A stretch of DNA of 64,000 nt, taken from NCBI GenBank assembly GCA_018343915.1, contig JABRWF010000001.1, forward strand, positions 4,092,001-4,156,000. Direction: 5' to 3'. Under the pieces are notes generated by a model. It was not told where the DNA came from, did no database searches, and worked only from the letters and a program-made list of their open reading frames with translations. This DNA is from Agroathelia rolfsii. Its lineage: Eukaryota; Basidiomycota; Agaricomycetes; Amylocorticiales; Amylocorticiaceae. Both the position numbers and the translations under genes were made by a program. Positions 8,610 to 20,215 of this stretch are shown one piece after another; the stretch's first letter is position 1, and every line of letters starts with the position of its first letter.

Positions 8610-11273
8610 CAAAATACTGGGATGACTGTGATTATGGCTTACTGGCAGAGCCAACGTGTGCATGCGGTCACTGAGCAGTACATCAATTCCAAGAAATCGC
8701 GGGTAGGAAGAGGGGATCACTTGACACTCAGCACCCTGAAATGAAAGCGTTTCGCTTTCGTATTGATGTATGGACTGGAATCACAAATAGGCACAAGGTC
8801 ATATGGTGTATTATGGTCCGTGATTTACAGAGGATTCCATATCCTCAAATGGCGTCTATGACACGATAGAAGCGAGATCAATACAAGACACAGGAATGTG
8901 AAAAAAGGATACGTGTCATTGATCGACTAGAAGGATGATATCTATAGAGAAGAGTCTCGCAACATATATCCGTCTCGTGATGTCGTCCATGAATGCGCTG
9001 TAAGCGGGGATCAGTACCTAGGAATTCGCCGACATGATCGTTATGGCCGAGGTGTAAGGTATGTAGAGGACTCGGACTAGTAATAGGAGGACTTCAGTAT
9101 ACTAGAATTATGAGCCTGGCTCAAGCTCAAACGCTCAAGAATAGTACTGAGCAGACAGACTACCCCATTTTGATATCAAACAAGGAGATACAAGAGAGAG
9201 GGAGATGTATCAACGACGCGCAATATGGCAAACAAAGACCGTGGTAGTCCGATGACTGATGCACTGATGATCAGATGTGTCGGACAACCATTGTCATACC
9301 CAAGAGAGGTTGCTATTGGCTAGTCAAAAAGGCCTGCACAGCATTCATAGGTTTGAACTTGTGATAGGCTGACCACCGAGGTTGTTCTGAATCAGAAGCT
9401 TAACTTGAAGTTCAAGTTCAAGTTATAGTAGTACTAGTATGACGAGAGTCAGTGACCGTGACCGTACTAGCTAATATCCGTAACGTACAATTGACATCTC
9501 CCCGACTCCGAGTCCGTAATCACCAACATCCCCCGCTGAATCTCGCTTTTTCAATGCGCTCACACCTTGAGCTCAAAATACTAGGATACACCTGGATTTA
9601 CTCTGTGACGAGACATCAATAATGCTATCTCTTGTTCGTTCCCCGATTTGGGCACTGCTGCTGAGTATGCGGCTAGTATCTCGTACCATAGCTGCATTGC
9701 CCTCGGTTATGTGCCACTGGGTATGCTGCTGCTTTTGGGTATGTCCCTAGCACTTCGCCACGGCTGCATTACTGCTTTTTCCCGGCCTGTGTACTCTGGG
9801 TTTTGCTGCTGTTATTTTGCGGGCGATGAGGGCACCGTGGCTACGTTGATTATTTACAGCCCATTTTCATGCGAATTGATATGCTGCTGCCTCTCATGTC
9901 CAGTAGGTATCTCTTTCGCCAATGACTATGCTATCTTCCGCGCACCAGGACCTGTAAGTGCACCAACTAGTCACATCGCCTTTGTGCTGATATCCTTTTT
10001 TTTGGTAACAGCCACTATCCAGGGGCCACATCTCCTAGATGTTGTAGGGATTAATATTTGCGCAATCCATCGATGCAGTCCTACACTATGGGAAACGCTG
10101 CTCACCTTTTCCCTCACAGATTTCCAGCCAGCAGCAGCTTGAAAAGTACTTCGCGCCTCTTCCCTAACCCAATGCCGCTGCCGCTCTCTGTACAGGCCAA
10201 CCGGCCCGTCAAGCAGTGCCAAAGGTTTGTTTGTTTAGCATGCTTAGTCTTACATTACCAAAAATTAACAAAGTCGTTATTAAAAGTGTTGAGATGTCGC
10301 AACAGCGATTATAGATGTGCAACGACGACAGGTTTCGGCGTGCGCATCTTATCTGAGTATTTTGTATACTTCGTGTTTTGAATATTTTGTGTGATTTACA
10401 TCGTCTGAGTTTCCCCGCATATAATCATGTATTTCTCATGTATTCATCATGTTTTACTCATGTCTTACTTACATCGTGTGTTTTTCATGTTCCGAAGCTT
10501 CTACGATACCTTACTACCTTTGATAGGAACAATGTACATATATTGTTGTCGTTATGACAATCCATTCTACAGTAGTTGTGTGTATTACCTCCCGCGTGAT
10601 ATATTATCAACAAAAAGCAACTTCAGTACCCATTTGGGGGCTTTGTAGCCATAATCATAGTAAGTACTGGTACTATCAATACTTAAACTCCCTTCCAGTT
10701 AGTCCATGATTTTACAGTACAAGAAAATGTCAGTGTGCCATCATCATCAGCATCTAGTGCCAGTGAGTTGGCAGCATGCTTGGTGATAGCGGATTTCAAT
10801 ATCGTCAGCTCTCCCAGAAGCTCTCATCAAGATCATGATAGGAAGGTGTTCGTTGGAGACTATCAATGCATGTGCACATCGCCTTTGTATCGATACTATC
10901 ATATCGAAAGCAATTGAGACGGCGACGGTAAACGCCGATTCTGATAGTTATTAAGTGTTAGTAGCAGTAGCATACCGCATCATTCGTTGCTCGTACTGGC
11001 CGAAGTTACTTTTATGCTTGGCATCGCCTTTTTTGATGCTCATGAACCTCATTGGGAGAACGGCCAATTGTATTAGCATCAAGGAAAGATCCTGGAAATT
11101 GATGATACAAGCTGATATAATGATTAATAGTCACTGTGTATTCCATTTAATCCACGTGTCGTCAAGTTATGGTTATGTTAGCCCTGATATGTGTATGTGA
11201 TTATGATTCTTGTGTCCTAGCATGTATGTAATGCACATATTCTAGCCGATTCTCTGCTCGTTCCAAACTGATT
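8610..11273. other. Gene-poor region with one weak coding candidate
   Basis: No recognisable gene in 2.7 kb. A perfect 8-bp inverted repeat with a one-base spacer lies at 9402-9418 (AACTTGAA/TTCAAGTT). A weak candidate starts at an ATG at 9723: a hydrophobic start (MLLLLGMSLAL), several Cys residues and a good-looking 58-nt intron (9954-10011, GTAAGT...AACAG) would give an 85-residue Cys-containing product. It has no known motif and codon use is unconvincing, so I do not call it a gene. From about 10,150 to 11,200 the sequence is AT-rich with many stops in all frames, as in old repeat remnants. Confidence 0.35.
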
Positions 11274-14000
11274 ATGCATCACGGTGCCATTACTAGAAAA
11301 CTTCCTGGGTCGTCTCTTGCTCTGTCGCAATTGGTAGACCATGCCGACCACCAGATCCCCGATTTACCACACCTTTGCACTGAACCTGATTATAACGCTC
11401 CTGGAATCGGCAGGAATCACTGGAACGACTCGGATACCTCAGTTGAATCACAGGAAAAGTCACCGCGGAAAAAACCTCACATGCCTGACGTTTCCACACT
11501 GACACTTGGGCATCACGATATTTCACAGTTCTCCCTTGTCTTTCTCCATATTACTCTTGTCGTGATCCATGTAGTTTTGCTTGTAATATCGCTTATGCGG
11601 CTTGAATCACGGATCACAATGTCATTGTCAGAGGGCTCAGGCTTTGTTTCCACAATAATTGTTGCGACATCCCAGATGTTTGTTGTCGTGCGTGACGTTT
11701 TCCCTTGTGTGATCATATCATAGCGCCCTAATGTTAGACTTTCAAGCAGATCTTTACAGCTATTCTTCTCTTTCTTACACAGCGCGTGGCAAATCAAAAA
11801 CTCATGAGAGCCGAGCAATTTCTCACCACAGACCATGATATTGTAACCGCTTGGACAGGTCTGGGATCTGCATTGATAACTTTGATCCAGCAATATACTG
11901 CTCCCGCTGCAATGACCCCTATTGTCGCAATTACAGTATACCTTGCTGGGCTAGCTGTTTTGCATGCGACAACACCCTCGCTAATTAGCTTGCAAATTTT
12001 TAATGAAACCTTCAGGGTCATTGTACCTACACAACAATACTCTAACATTGAACTGGACTTGATGTAGGCAGTATTCAAATTCAGGAATCTCGGCGCTCAT
12101 TGATGTTGAATTCGATTAAATCTCAGGAATAATGCATTTGGGTTGATGATTGAAGTGTTTCCAGATGCCGGCACAAGCCTTGCCACTTACCGCCCAATTG
12201 AACCAGGCTATTACTTTGGGACTGCGCAATAATACGCTTTATGACGTGGTCTCTACCAACAATAGTACAGGCACAGCTGTAGTCGGGGCCTTATCCTTTT
12301 CGGTTTCATGCGGCTCGTTGCCAGTAAAAAATATATCCATTTCAACCGTCGAGCAGTTTTATACGCGATTGACCTGGAAAGCCGAGGGAAACATCACTTG
12401 CTCTTTCGATATCCCATACCTCAGTATGAGTCTTTGTGAGTTAGACAACTTTGATCAGCACTTATGCTCTGTTTAAGTCGATTTACTAGCCGGAGGTATA
12501 GATGAGACTTTTCCTATATATCGACAAGATCCCAGTTTGAACGACAGTTGTACTATGGAGGTCATGGACCAGAACAAAAAGGTAGAAACAATTGCTGCGT
12601 CAACCGTAAGCAAATGTGCCTACAAGTAGTAATTGTTTGAGGCGCCTCTTTGACCATCTTTGGGTTGGTATGGCTATAGGGAATGCTCTTTACGTCTGCG
12701 CTTGTATTTCAAGATTCAAACGGCTTTGACGGTTCATTGGTACCAATCATAAGCGGTACCAAAGAGAATAGTGAGTATTCTAGCAAACACGCGGGGATAT
12801 ACAGAGTTTAACGGTTTCAATCTTTTTAGCCACCCAGATTATGGGGTGTACATTATCTTACCAAAAACACAATGTGAGTGTGAATGTTCAAACAGGAGCA
12901 ATAGTATCGCCTGCAGCAAATTTTATGAAAAATGTATCATTCTGGTCGCCATGGGATCCCTTATTTTACCCGATGAATGTAACCCATTTCTCGGAATCAG
13001 TACAGGTAGTGCTAATATGACAATAGAACATTGTCTTTATTGAGGATGTATCCAGAGACAGTGGTCCCAAATGTTTTACCCAGCTCCATCTGATTGGATA
13101 AATGGAGATCATGCATGTCTTTCTGTTGGTAGTAACAGGACGTACTGTAGACCTCTCTTCATCCCGATTCAAGAACAGTATGTAGTAATTCATTATATGG
13201 GAGAAATTTACATTTTGGATTTTTATAATTAAATAGATTTATCTTGGGTCGTCTTCCCAATTACAACAGCTCTTCATTTTCGGCATACGGAAACTCTCTG
13301 AAAGATTTGGAGAATGCTTTGGCTAGCATGTCCGCCGCTTACTATTGGACAGGTGAGATGGCCCAAATTTTTCAGTTGCAGCCTCTCAGGCTCGTTGCGC
13401 AAATATTATATTTACGGGTCTTATTAGCGTTACAAATGATGCCCCAGTATTTTCCAAAAAGTTTATCTGTAGAAGGAAATACAACTACCGTCGAATTTGC
13501 GTTGAAATACCGGCTGAAAGTGAGAATCTGTCAGTCTATTGTAACTTAATTAGCCGTACTCATCATGATGCATGGATGGTAGCTGAATCTTACGCCGGTA
13601 TGTCTATAGAAAAGATTGATCACCCATGCAATACATGTGCTGGTAGCTAATTTTTTTATTTATCAAATTCCCTACTTTTCAGGTTATAACTGGCCTCGCA
13701 ACTTCTGTTATCCTCACAGCACTTGCGCTGTTCTTGACAAGAGGGTCGATGAAACCATCTTGTGAACCGATCTCCAGCTTTGGCATTCTGCAAACAATAT
13801 AGCTGCTCAACCACCATTCCGAGGTGTGTCAGACCGTAGCAGACGTTGAAGTTCCTACGTTAGACAATCTCCGCGCAGCGGGTATGGTGCCTTTACAGCT
13901 GGATTCTTTCCGTCGATGCCAAGTTCATGGCAGGAAGTCGTCAGCAGATAGGTCGCACGATATCAAACCCATGGAATTTGACAGTTGCACAGACAGATGA
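11274..14000 (+). pseudogene. Decayed multi-pass membrane protein, copy 1
   Basis: A series of short exons matches, in order, the gene at 61,020-63,673. Hydrophobic segments lie at 11,540-11,700 and 11,890-11,970. An extracellular-type region follows with NNTLYDVVSTNNSTGTAVVG (12,200-12,300) and several Asn-glycosylation sequons. A last membrane segment (GLATSVILTALALFLTRG) precedes a cytoplasmic tail containing VPTLDNLRAAGM. This layout fits a widespread but uncharacterised agaricomycete membrane protein family with an NNTLYDV core. The tail contains a nonsense codon: TAG at 13800-13802 where copy 2 has TGG (Trp). I could not resolve every exon border. It could still make a protein truncated in the tail, but I lean to pseudogene. 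Confidence 0.6.
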
Positions 14001-14170
14001 GCAATCACAAATTAAATGAGGAATGTTGCTTCATATTTGTATTTATGGCCTGTATACGATGCATGAGTGACTACGGGGTTTCGCATGGGGGATCAATGGC
14101 TGTTAATTTTTCATGTAACTCAACTCCTGATGAAAGTCAAGCAAAAAATGTGTAATAAATGGTTTATAAT

Positions 14171-14776
14171 TTAAGAAGAATAAACTTCGTATTTTGCCGT
14201 GCAGAACACCTACAGGAATCATATTAGTACATACTATGGGTTTTGGAATAAATTCGATTACTAACCTCTCCAGGATAAATGTTAGTGCATCCCGAGTACA
14301 CATTCGGGTTGTTCGCCATGAACACATCCAAAGTCGTTCCAGCATTCGCGGCAATTTCAGCGCAGGTCTCGCCGGAGACCATCACATGTGTGCTGCTGCA
14401 ATCCTGGCCTGCAAGACCTAAGCAAATTTGCTGTTAATTTAAATCCATCTCAGTAATTACACCTGGTTTTCATATTGATAAAACAAACCATTCCAGCAAC
14501 AAGGTTATCACAGGCAGCGTCGATAATATCAACGTTGACTGAGGCGAGCTGGTAGCTAGTATTACAGAACCCTTAGATGATTATACACTCGACTCGAGTT
14601 GCGCCATCTGATACTCACGTCGACACATTATGTGTGGCCGAAATTGAATTACAGCTGTCGCTCACTTGAACAGTGTAGGGACGATCACAGCCGGCAGGAA
14701 TGTCACGTGGGCTGGGGATGGCCCATGCGCTTATGGCAAAGACGGCGGAAGCAACAACAACAATGCGAGAGATCAT
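14171..14776 (-). CDS. Small secreted LysM-domain protein, effector-like
   Basis: Exons 14776-14619, 14555-14485, 14417-14266 and 14209-14171 give 139 residues. The start MISRIVVVVASAVFAISAWA is a signal peptide. Two LysM-like modules follow: CDRPYTVQVSDSCNSISATH with the region up to the GMVC Cys, then THVMVSGETCAEIAANAG with MANNPNV and YPGEVFC. LysM modules bind chitin or related glycans; secreted fungal proteins made only of LysM modules commonly shield chitin or suppress plant immunity, which is an inference here. The third exon fits only if the preceding donor is the unusual GTTTTA at 14484. A TATA box lies 85 bases upstream of the ATG. The gene faces the membrane-protein gene tail-to-tail, an arrangement repeated at the window's end. 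Confidence 0.85.
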
Positions 14777-14860
14777 GTCGAGAATGAAGAAAGAGTACTA
14801 CTGGGAAATGTGGGAAACAGGAGTTCGATGTCTATTCAGAGATGGTGAAGCACACCAGCT

Positions 14861-14866
14861 TTTATA
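14861..14866 (-). promoter_or_regulatory. TATA box of the LysM gene
   Basis: The minus strand reads CTATAAA about 85 bases upstream of the LysM ATG. Confidence 0.55.
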
Positions 14867-15889
14867 GAAAAGTGTGGGGAGATATGGCCACCGTTTCATT
14901 AACGCCATCAGAGCGCATGCGCACCAATCGAGCCCCGACCAGGGGCACGGATTACGGTATAGTCAAGGGTTCATTAGAGTGAGTCATCCCTTGAAGAATT
15001 CAATTGATGTAAAGCCCTTCCTGAAGCGGTCGAGCCGTGCGCTAGTCCGAGTCCGGTCCCAGAGACAAGATTCAAGAAGTCCGTCTTCGCTCTCACTGCA
15101 ACGGCGGCAATATAGGTAAAGGTAAAAAGACAAGATGCAGCATACATGTAACCGCAATGCCGCGCTTGCAAATTCAAATTCCTTTTCCGGGTTTGAATTT
15201 GACAGTCTAACCGTGTACGCTGATCTCCTGGAGGTTTCAAGATCGGCTTTGTCTTCAAGTTCTAAGCAGGACACGGGTCATCAATCAATCGGGTATATTT
15301 GGCTGATATCAGTCCCTGTCTATGAATATCTGGTTGTCCGCCGCGGCAGAATAAAGGTCCAGTAGATTTAGTTGAACCTTTCAGTTAGAAGCCATGATGA
15401 CGCGTTTAGTATAGAGAATCAATTCTCGAGATTCTGTATATCAAGGACTATTTTGTTGGTTCGTATATCCCATATTATGGAATGCCATTATAGCTTGAAA
15501 CAGAATTGCACGCATGGTTACTGCAGTAGACTTGAACTTGAAGGCACCACCGCTAATTTGTTACCGTCGACAAAAATAGGCGGGGTGTTGCCTGAGGATC
15601 GTTGATGGAGAATATATTATTAAGGCCATTGACATTATGGAGAAGTCGAGCTGAGCTGAACCAAGTACGGCATGTGCCTATGAGCTCAAAGGTCATGTCA
15701 ATGGTGAAGATGATGATGTTCAGTTGACGGACCAAGACCAAGCCTGACGCTGTTTGAGGCCTGAGAGAACCGGTGCCGGTTAACTTGCCGAATGTGTTGT
15801 TGGACTTGAACTGACTCTGGGACCACGGCCATCCCAGGCACTCTGAAAACCCCTGACAGTTCAAGCGATTCTCGCTTTATGCCTTTTCA
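14867..15889. other. Intergenic between LysM gene and GH20 remnant
   Basis: Short open frames only, on both strands, with no motif. It should hold the LysM promoter on the left and the old promoter of the GH20 gene on the right. No repeat structure was recognised. Confidence 0.4.
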
Positions 15890-16825
15890 ATGCCTATCTA
15901 ATATTCTGGTATTGTTCGTAGTCTTGTTCATGATGCAGGGTAGGCGTTACCGCCGCAAATACCATCTCTGGTCTCCTTCACTACCTCTAATGCAGCACCT
16001 TTCACTCTTTCGCCCTCAACCCAATTGATAGTCGATTCAAGATTCGCTTCATATGGACAGCCTTCCCTACACCAACTCGCCTCTCCGATCTTATGGATGT
16101 GACCGGCTTCTTGTCTCTCTCATCGGTAGTCATAGCATCTTCTTCCCAGTCGACAGCTGCGTATGTATCCTCTATATTCTTGACTCTCAATACTACAGCA
16201 AACTTTGTATAATGGCGATTCCACTGATGAACGATGTCAATTCATCATCTTGGAGAATGTGTACCTGATCTCCAGTGCGGTACCTATTGGAACATGATAG
16301 GGCATACGGTCGTTATTGCAACAAGTGGCTTTGCTACAGTCTGAAAATGACATCGTCATAGAAGAATAGTGCGCAAATTTCGATTCCGTCTGGATCGGGG
16401 TACGATTCTTCCGGATGGGAGACCCTGGGTTTATGCTTGATGCTGAAAGACATTTTTATGAACCAAATTTCTTAGGCTAAAGATAACGGTTTTATTCATT
16501 TGTTCCCATCCTGATAAATCAATAACACGGTGGCTAACGCCTTTTTTGTATCTTCATATTATAACCGATCATTGCATATGTGCATCTTTCGTCAAAATAA
16601 ATGAATTTCACATCCACGTCTCAGATAATTTATGGGATTCGGCGTATCTTAACGGTCCTGACTGGCGCGACCTCTATACTAGGTTTCATTTCCGGCCTCC
16701 ACCATCGTCCGAGGTTGACGGCCTCGTCCCCACCGATCTTCTGAACGAAACGTGGTCCCATACAGCATTTGAAAACTTGCAAACGACAATGGCGTGTCAT
16801 TAGTGCCTGAGATCGATACACCTGG
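15890..16825 (+). pseudogene. GH20 beta-hexosaminidase, interrupted 5' part
   Basis: Translation in shifting frames gives the N-terminal half of a GH20 enzyme: APFTLSPSTQLIVDSRFASY (from about 15,995), SIFLTLNTTANFVYNGDSTD (about 16,165), then GFMLDAERHFYEPNFL in approximate form (about 16,420). An intron-like gap follows, then the best block, INEFHIHVSDNLWDS and YLNGPDWRDLYTRF (16,600-16,690). It ends with VPEIDTPG around 16,802-16,825. Stops (for example TGA/TAG near 16,290 and TAG at 16,801) and frameshifts show it is dead. The text stops exactly inside the conserved VPEIDTPGHS motif, and the missing HSLVISKWKP begins 27.5 kb away at 44,355. Confidence 0.85.
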
Positions 16826-16839
16826 TAGACTATGACACG

Positions 16840-18290
16840 GCACCTCAGGGGACGTCACATATAATCCATGCCTGCTGCCGCTCGACCGATCGCGATGTTA
16901 GCTGCGATGACTAGAATACCCACCGCCAGAGGCGCTGTCGTACCGAGGATCGTGCCTCGATGAGCGCTCGTGATGCAGCGGCTGCGGTGCACCAGGGCCA
17001 TACGGACTCCACTGCGCCGCTGACACCCGCCCTCCATCATGTGAGGAGACAGGCGACATATCCTCCGAACGCTGGCTGAGTAGTAGCGGGGGTGGCAACG
17101 AGGTCTCATGGGCACCACCACCCCTTCGCCCGTCGATGATGACGCTCACTCGGGCGCTCCCATGCCATATAGCGACTGCTAGGCAGCTCCTGGTAACCCC
17201 CGCGGCAATGGCGGCGGGGACGAGCGACGGTGGTGGTGGTGCATTGCGGGCGTCGTCGACACGGGCGAGCGATGGCCAGAGCTGTAGTGCGGATACTGCT
17301 TCGGCGACGGTGCCGAGATGAGCTCGTGTGTACTCTGCATCTGGGATGAGGCCGACATCGGCGCTTGTCCCTTGAGAGGGCGCTGCATGCACGGATCGGC
17401 CGCCATGCCACGCGGAGCATCGTAGGGTGACATCGGCGAGCGGTGAACGTGCATCCGTATCGAGCCCTCGCGGTGGCTCGCCGGCCAATCGACATCCATG
17501 GGCGCCAGAGCTGGATGCGTGGAGATGCGCCTACTGTTGTCGACGTTGATAGGCGGGGACGCGGCGCGGTAACAGAGAGGAGATGAGCCGCGGCCACTGG
17601 GGGAAGGATGTGAGAGTGGTGCGCCGTTATCTACCACACGCGAGTCATTGCGGAACGATGGTCGTGTCGTGCTGCCAGCAAGAGAGGTGGACCCGAGAGA
17701 CCGCTGGGAGGTACGACGGCGTTGGCGTACGCGGTGGGATGTACATCTTGTGGGCCAGGCGCAGCTGGAAGCTGGTTGCCCGTTGCTTGAGCATTCCTCA
17801 GTAACCCGAGACGCTGTGTGATGACCTTGTTCGTGGGGTCGAGCTCGCTAGCGCACGCATAGGCGTCGACGGCATGCGAGATTTGGTTGTTGCAGCTCTC
17901 ATAGAGACTGCTCAGGTCGTACTAGACCTCTGAGATGTAAGGGTTGATGCGGATCGCGCGCGAGTAGGCATCCAGTGCGTCGCGCAGCTGGTACGGCCCG
18001 CCAATCGAGCACCGGAGGGCGGCCATCGCAACAGACGGCCTGTTGATAAGCCTCGTAAGCCTTGTACTTTTTGCCAGCCATGTAGGCACAGCCCAAGAGG
18101 TACCAGCTCTGAGATCTGATAACCAATATTAAAACTGGAAAGCTAATAAGAGCTCATGTTGACGCACCCGCTTCCAAGCTCTTGGTCGAATATTGGATTG
18201 CCGTCTCCTGGTTCTGGAATGTTGACCCGTCCTGATGATACACCCAGCTAAAAGTTACTGCAGCACTTTGGATTATGCAGAATATGTTCC
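16840..18290 (-). pseudogene. CYC8: CYC8/SSN6 co-repressor fragment, copy A
   Basis: The minus strand gives degenerate TPR sequence (YHQDGSTFQNQE, then SWYLLGCAYMAGKKYKAYEA with an intron between). After that come the post-TPR linker (GLLRNAQAT, PGPQDVHPTAYANAV) and the His/Ser/Pro-rich region (MHHHHRRSSPPP, PVSSHDGGRVSAAQWSPYGP). This order is that of the TPR co-repressor Cyc8/Ssn6, partner of Tup1. The N-terminal TPRs and the C-terminal third are absent, and there are several frameshifts and stops (for example within KVLQ-stop-L near 18,250). The low-coordinate end coincides with the GH20 break. The frameshift just after the GPPLLLAA stretch is shared with copy B, so it predates the duplication. 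Confidence 0.8.
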
Positions 18291-19149
18291 AATGCACCCA
18301 GCTACTCGGTATTTTTTTTTTGTTCGTAGATTATGTTGAGGCGAAAAAGGATGAGGATCTGGTTTGTGTTTGCAAAAATCAGGCTGCTTGGCTGCAATGA
18401 TAATAGTCCTATTTTACTTGCTAGTAACCTTTCTTCATGTAGAACAATGTCTCCCACGGAGCCACAAGATGCCAATGTCACGTCGCAATCTTGGATCGAG
18501 CAACGAGACAGCTGACGTCGCCTGAATTAGACCCTGGAAGCTCAAGCTTAGCATTCGCAACGCTGTTCGGAAGCCAAGTATTGAAAGATCTAACAGGCTG
18601 GAAATTACCCTTTTATTCTCAATTATCAGAAAATAGATTTAGTTCATTTTCCAAATACATCGACTAATTTGAGCGTGAACCTGCGTCAGTACCCACCCCC
18701 TTCTTACTCTCCGGCTTTATCAGCCTACGCATCGCATCCAGCCCCGCAATTTCACACCATCTATACTACACCCCACGCCTAGTCGACCTTTCATCCAACA
18801 CTACCGACGTCAGTAAAGAGGTCTAGTCCGACTAAACGTGACACCGTTGCCGCAGTGAAGCCTCGTCACAACCGCCTGTCCTTTCTAAACCATGATCGCC
18901 TCTGCTGCTCTCGAGCTCGTATGATGATAGTCTCGGACTCCACTATGATCATCGATGGGGCTGGCCTTTTAGCGTAATAATCTCAAGAGTAGTAGTGCTG
19001 AGTGGCAGTGAGTGGACGCCCACGGATAAGAAGAGATGTATTATAATCGCTAGCTCTGGTCCGTCCTCCCTCTTCACGCCAGCAAAGAGTTGCTCATCCA
19101 TCCACGCAAACACTGTCGTATAGCTTTCCATAATCTTCGGGGTAATATC
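18291..19149. other. Unit A spacer where unit B carries the SNF2 fragment
   Basis: The first 80-100 bases (T-run, then TTATGTTGAGGCGAAAAAGG) match the start of the corresponding spacer in unit B (31,640 onward). The rest does not obviously match the SNF2 fragment present there. I find no gene. Confidence 0.4.
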
Positions 19150-20215
19150 CTTGCACCCTTACTTCGATGTATCCTATACCATCCATCAAACCAGGCAGGC
19201 CGTTTTCCATACTCCCGTTGTGACCGATCCAGAGACGAACGCGATCCCATCTCCGCCCACGGAGCTGCTCAAGTATTTTTTTTTACCTCCCTCTGACACG
19301 TGCCTAGGCATGCGAGGGGGACAACGGCAGAGTATCGGCGCATTTTCATCTTTTGAGAGGGTGAAATATCTCCTTTTCATTTATTTGGTTAAAATTGCTT
19401 CTTTTTTTGCTAAAGGGGCTTTTTTCTACAGTGCTCTCTCCCAAAATGCCCAAATACAGTAAATAAGACCATGTGCGCGCTCAGGACGATGATACTCGAT
19501 GAGCACGGACTAGGCTGAAAGCCAAAGTCATCGCCTTCGTCTTCACAAAACTATGTCATACCGAATCGTCAATATTCTGCAAGTCCGCATCTGAACCAGA
19601 CGGCGAGAGCGTGACTAAATCCGAGGCCGAATATCAGAGGATGAGGAAGGTCTTCTCCTTGGTCCGCCTAGCACAAGCAACCGCGGCAACGGCACAAGAG
19701 GGAGAGGAGAGATCGCCATCGCCAGTACTTGCACAGTCCACTGAAAGAAATTTTGTGACGCCCTCTGGATTTCTCTCGCTGGAAGTTGATTACAACCCGA
19801 GACATGAGTCCAGCCGCGTTATAGGCACCATTCGCCTATCCAAGGACTTTTGTAAAGCGTTGATGTTCGAGCGAAGCGGGCAGATTCAGCTATTCCCATT
19901 AAAACTATTGACACTCTTGCGTTTATGATTTCCGAGATCGCCCGCAAGCCGTTTGTAAGCAGCCGAAGTGGTGAGATCGTAGAGTGTATGCGTTCATTTA
20001 GGGAGGTTGCTATCAAAATGTGTGGTGTAGATGAAATCTCCCATTGCCTTGATGTAGCCATGTTTATACTTTTTCATTTTTTCTTTTACGGGGACGCGGC
20101 AGAAAAAAAAAATGAAATTGGTTCCTTTATATTCTCAATGAGGAGTGTAATGGTTTCGGAGACCTCTAGAACAAAGTCCGCGGTGCTGATTGGGAGTTGA
20201 GTCTCATCAGCCATT
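19150..20215 (+). pseudogene. KU80: Ku80 C-terminal fragment, copy A
   Basis: Broken matches to the DNA-end-binding protein Ku80 and to the better copy in unit B: IHQTRQAVFHTPVVTDPETN and PPTELLKYF (19,180-19,280), then YNPRHESSRVIGTIRLSKDF (about 19,790), and RKPFVSSRSGEIVECMRSFR (19,940-20,000) followed by an intron-like gap. The ARKPFVSS stretch needs a frame change near 19,920. The pieces correspond only to the last third of the protein. There is no continuous frame and the gene is dead. Confidence 0.75.

Noticed and set aside
9402..9418. Perfect 8-bp palindrome with one-base spacer
   Set aside because: No neighbouring gene start or repeated occurrence supports a regulatory role; it is noted only as part of the gene-poor region.
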